From Dipylidium caninum (lineage: Eukaryota; Platyhelminthes; Cestoda; Cyclophyllidea; Dipylidiidae), in NCBI GenBank assembly GCA_017562135.1, contig QEYB01000524.1, forward strand, positions 310,001 through 374,000: a stretch of 64,000 bases of DNA. The letters run 5' to 3'. Shown here one piece after another: positions 61,501-64,000 of this stretch (position 1 is its first letter; every line of letters starts with the position of its first letter). The translations under genes and the position numbers were made by a program. The notes under the pieces were generated by a model. That model made no database searches. It had not been told where the DNA came from and was given only the letters and a program-made list of their open reading frames with translations.

Positions 61501-64000
61501 CAAAAATATCATCACTCTACGACGAGGATTTTTTTTTTCTCGGCTCCTCTCTACCCTCTCATATTCTCGCAAGCCTGGGTACTTTCATAAATCCAGTGGG
61601 ATGAACCTCGTCTCCATGGGGAGAAGGGGAGATCGCCCAGGTGAAGCGTCTTCCTCCACGTTTATTAGAGCTCGGGGTGCCTTAAGTGTGCGACAATGTC
61701 TTCAACGTCTCTCAAGCGCCATTTCCATCATCGCCACTGTTCTCTCCCCCCGTCCAGTACGCCTTGGGATGCATGAGGTGGAAGGTTGAGCCCCGAGCGT
61801 CGCGTTTGCACGGTAGGCACGGGAAAGAAGATGAACTCTCTTTCCTCACATCCCCGTCAGCCACCCCATGGCCTTTTCACCCTTGCGACTGGTGTACAAA
61901 CAGTCCACTAAGACATTAACCAGAATAACCTGCTGCATTAAATCCACATAAAATCCTCCAAGTCCCCGCATTTCCGTGCCGATGTGGTAGTAATAAAGTA
62001 AATATTCAAGGAGGTAGAGAGAAAAGGAGGAAGAGAAGGTGTGTGTGTGTGTGTGTGTGTTACACTTGTCCTTCACGAAAACGAAATTGGCCCCAAAGTG
62101 ATTGGTGCAGTGTAAATACGGTGGAAATGGCGTGGGAGTGAAGGTGGGTTCGGACGGGGGGTTTGAGTGCAAATACCTGGTAAATTCTTCTTGAAGCCAG
62201 AGCGGATCAGGCACATAGAATTTCACCCTGAGCCATAACGTATGCATAGCTGCACCTGGGGGAAGACACACTTAAAATTACAAACTTCTAACAAATCCTT
62301 CCTCTCATTTCCCCCTTTAATATCTACAAGTATGTCCTTTATTTTCCTTTGCCACTCACTTCTTTTCAATTCATTAACCATGTCCAAATAAGTAAGAATT
62401 TGTGCGGTTGGGGTGAAATAATGAAAAAATGTCAAAATGAAGGGTCATTTAAAACGAACTAGTATTTTTGCTTGATTTTTTTCCTCGCACAGGCCTGAAT
62501 TCCCTGTATTTCGTTTTTATTGTTATTTTTAACGGTCAGACTTACATTTTAGTGTAGGAATAGGTAGGTGGAACTTTCCCCCTTTCTTAAAGGAATCCTC
62601 CACAATCTCTCTCCACTACACATTAACTCTACATCAAACCGACCGGAATGTGTTACCGCCACGCAACATATTGTGTGTTGGTGTAATCAGATACGGTAAA
62701 CTGGGGTTCTCCACTTATTTCTACTTACTCAGGTCACGACACACCGATTGTTGAGAATGCCAGGTCGAAATATGCCGGCGGCAGTGCTAATTACTGTGGT
62801 GTATTTTTATTTGAGGATGAAAAAGCCAAGAAGAAGCAGAAAAGAAAGAAAAGTCGAGATGCATGAAGAGGACGGGATGATCGCAGTAAAGTGAAAGAAA
62901 CATGTTTTTACGAGTAGGAGAAAGCGGAGGGGATGACAGAGAGGAGGGCGGGACTAGGGCGGACACCGTTTACATTAACATCGTAATGTTTTCATTCTGG
63001 TCTCGAAGTGTTTTTTTTCTCTGACGGTGTGTGTGAAAAACCAGAAAGGCGAAGGGTGGACGGATCTAGTCTTAGGTTAGATTCACTTAAGCCGACTAGA
63101 CAGTGGAGTGAGGCGGAATACATGGCAGCGCTTTAACCATACCCGTGGAATTATGCGTATGAGGTGGGTAGACTCATATGCTAGCTGGACGGTGGCGAAA
63201 AAAGCCCGTGTAACCACAGTGGCGCACATATCTCGCGTTCTCTCTCCACCTCTCCCTATTCCTGTATGCATATGTCTTTCTCTCTCCGTATGTGTGTGTA
63301 TGTGTGTGTGTGTGTGTGTGCCTTGTAGGCTAGTGACTTGGCACAGTCCCGTTGCGTGTAATCGCTAGGTCTACGTGCTCATAGCACATGCAGAGCAATC
63401 TGCGTACACTAACCTAAACGGTGTCGTCTGCATGCCAACACCCACTGACCGCCCATTCTTTACCTTACTCCATCAGCCCTCTTCCTCTTCCTCCTCCTCC
63501 TCCTCCTCCTCCGCGGCCTCCAAGCCTCCGCTTTCTCGAATTTCTTAACATGCTCCTGTCCACTGAGGTTACTGCCATTTATGAAAACGTCCAACGTGCT
63601 TACACGGTACCATGTAGAACGTGGAACAGGGCATCCACCTTGCATGAAACTCAATAGACTGGCCTATTAGCATAGATAGTGACTAAATGCGTTTGGTCTT
63701 GCTCAAAGAAATCATAAACAAAAGTGATAAGTAAACCAAAAAACTAAAGACGCACTCACCTCTCAACTGCTTTTTCAGGGTTTTCGCAGGCTCCAACCAC
63801 CGCTGAAAAGGACCAAAAGAAAGTCGACTATGGTGGTAAGGAAAAGCAGAAGGACGAAGAGACGGGTGGAAGGAAGAGGTAGAAGGTTACTTACAAGCAG
63901 AGTTCCGGGGTTACATGTAAAGTCGGTATATTGAAGGCCAAAGAAGTCGCGTTCAAGGAGTTCAAGAAAGTCAAAGACGAAATCAATGAGTACCTGGCCA
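45067..64000 (-). CDS. PTPN4: FERM-PDZ non-receptor protein tyrosine phosphatase (PTPN3/PTPN4, Ptpmeg family), 5' end beyond window
   Basis: It dephosphorylates phosphotyrosine at the membrane-cytoskeleton interface. FERM binds membrane or adaptor proteins and PDZ binds C-terminal ligands. Exons in transcript order: 64000(partial)-63895, 63802-63760, 62255-62177, 61448-61351, 60778-60658, 60474-60387, 59619-59531, 59370-59307, 58483-58068, 57744-57429, 56281-56011, 55890-55845, 52954-51706, 49922-49584, 49160-49091, 48581-48163, 48034-47944, 47834-47770, 47690-47547, 46503-45952, 45880-45835, plus a possible last exon 45210-45067. Apart from that last exon, all phases agree and all introns are GT..AG. 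The domain order FERM, linker, PDZ, PTP is diagnostic. PTPN4 versus PTPN3 cannot be decided; flatworms may have one orthologue of both. About 60-70 N-terminal residues lie off the right edge. No stops or frameshifts were seen. Confidence 0.93.
45835..48581 (-). CDS. Catalytic phosphatase domain exons of the PTPN4-like gene
   Basis: Exon 48581-48163 is mostly a linker ending [10 protein letters not shown]. Then come [10 protein letters not shown] and YDHTRV (phosphotyrosine-recognition loop), [35 protein letters not shown], the WPD loop ISWPDHGVP, the signature [13 protein letters not shown] with nucleophilic Cys and Arg, and the Q-loop QTP, followed by [10 protein letters not shown]. All catalytic residues are present. 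A Ser/Asn-rich insert of roughly 25-30 residues follows QYWP and is absent from human PTPN3/4. If the last donor is not used, the frame ends at 45806. Confidence 0.92.
46735..46930. repeat. Dispersed repeat, copy C, in an intron of the PTPN4-like gene
   Basis: Matches copy B: ATCTACGACTTTCTGACAAC start, ATTCGTGATTACGAAAAA core, GTGGAGGACCTGGTAAAAT end. It lies in the intron between phosphatase exons 47547-47690 and 45952-46503. Confidence 0.55.
49091..49922 (-). CDS. PDZ domain exons of the PTPN4-like gene
   Basis: Exons 49922-49584 and 49160-49091. A Gly-rich lead-in precedes [12 protein letters not shown], the carboxylate-binding loop HYGFNVEGG (a GFN variant, as in human PTPN4), [26 protein letters not shown] and the final helix and strand [21 protein letters not shown]. 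Human PTPN4 has RFGFNVKGG and LNEGDQVVLINGRDIA at these points. Binding-site residues are intact. Confidence 0.9.
50352..50377. repeat. (CA)n microsatellite
   Basis: Intronic CA tract in the PTPN4-like gene. Confidence 0.85.
51706..57744 (-). CDS. Proline/serine-rich linker exons of the PTPN4-like gene
   Basis: Exons 57744-57429, 56281-56011, 55890-55845 and the large 52954-51706 encode about 560 low-complexity residues between FERM and PDZ, clearly longer than the roughly 190-residue linker of human PTPN4. It has several Pro-rich stretches that could bind SH3 domains ([27 protein letters not shown]) and basic Ser patches (RRFSRRRSF) resembling kinase and 14-3-3 sites. The 46-nt exon at 55845-55890 is supported only by phase: it joins a phase-1 donor to a phase-2 acceptor. 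The 2.9 kb intron after it holds dense microsatellites. Confidence 0.75.
52980..53100. repeat. (GTAT/GTAA)n then (GT)n compound repeat
   Basis: Tetranucleotide GTAA and GTAT units run into a GT tract within 30 bp of the acceptor of the large linker exon. Confidence 0.85.
53160..53425. repeat. Clustered imperfect (GT)n and (GCGT)n tracts
   Basis: Two alternating purine-pyrimidine tracts (53160-53183 and 53370-53425) in the same intron. Confidence 0.75.
55529..55560. repeat. (AG)n microsatellite
   Basis: Nearly perfect AG tract, intronic. Confidence 0.9.
58068..64000 (-). CDS. FERM domain exons of the PTPN4-like gene
   Basis: The F1 end is seen in the edge exon ([20 protein letters not shown], then GLQ) and in [14 protein letters not shown]; human PTPN4 reads GQVLLDVVFKHLDLTEQDYF and RWLDPNKPIRKQLK here. 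The F1-F2 link is [20 protein letters not shown]2 runs through [21 protein letters not shown] and [19 protein letters not shown]3 is [15 protein letters not shown] and [18 protein letters not shown], ending in the FERM-adjacent helix [18 protein letters not shown]. The exon at 58068-58483 also carries a basic, Ser/Arg-rich FERM-adjacent region. Between F3 strands the predicted loop is about 20 residues longer than in human PTPN4. Confidence 0.88.
61160..61178. repeat. (GT)n microsatellite
   Basis: Intronic GT tract. Confidence 0.8.
62039..62061. repeat. (GT)n microsatellite
   Basis: Intronic GT tract. Confidence 0.85.
63290..63321. repeat. (GT)n microsatellite
   Basis: Intronic GT tract with TATG interruption. 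Confidence 0.85.
63481..63514. repeat. (CTC)n trinucleotide repeat
   Basis: Repeated CTC units, intronic. Confidence 0.85.

Noticed and set aside
1..64000. Transposase, reverse transcriptase, LTRs, CRISPR arrays, rRNA genes
   Set aside because: No catalytic motifs, paired terminal repeats, regularly spaced direct repeats or rRNA-like blocks were seen on either strand.

Overview
This is a nuclear window from an animal. Several multi-exon genes carry GT..AG introns ranging from about 28-44 nt up to several kb, and the encoded proteins are metazoan. Very short introns mixed with long ones, moderate GC, many dinucleotide and trinucleotide tracts and long gene-poor stretches fit a flatworm, most likely a parasitic one such as a tapeworm. 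That placement is inference. Nothing bacterial, organellar or CRISPR-like is present, and I recognise no intact transposon.

Plus strand, left to right. At 2.96-13.9 kb lies a split gene matching the N-terminal half of WASHC4 (SWIP), a subunit of the endosomal WASH actin-nucleation complex. Two conserved exons contain in-frame stops and I cannot find its C-terminal half, so it may be decaying or unusually spliced. From 13.9 to 21.8 kb the window is almost empty apart from one 148-codon minus-strand ORF. At 21.76-23.74 kb is a three-exon mitochondrial 2-Cys peroxiredoxin (PRDX3), with a possible alternative terminal exon at 24.2 kb. At 27.7-30.9 kb is a HAND-like bHLH factor in two phase-compatible exons; its intron holds two coding-like antisense ORFs. 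At 31.9-32.2 kb (minus) is a candidate small secreted protein. At 36.6-39.1 kb is a secreted or membrane-anchored protein with a Tyr/Pro-rich body. At 43.9-44.8 kb is NDUFS7, the complex I subunit that holds Fe-S cluster N2.

Minus strand, 64.0 down to 45.1 kb. One large gene of at least 21 exons runs off the right edge and encodes a FERM-PDZ protein tyrosine phosphatase of the PTPN3/PTPN4 (Ptpmeg) family. I traced FERM, proline-rich linker, PDZ and catalytic domains with consistent splice phases. It converges tail to tail with NDUFS7.

The genes share no pathway or operon. PRDX3 and NDUFS7 both act in mitochondria (peroxide removal and electron transfer). The rest cover endosomal actin, cortical tyrosine dephosphorylation and transcription. 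Homology calls rest on recalled family sequences and motif reading, not on a database search.
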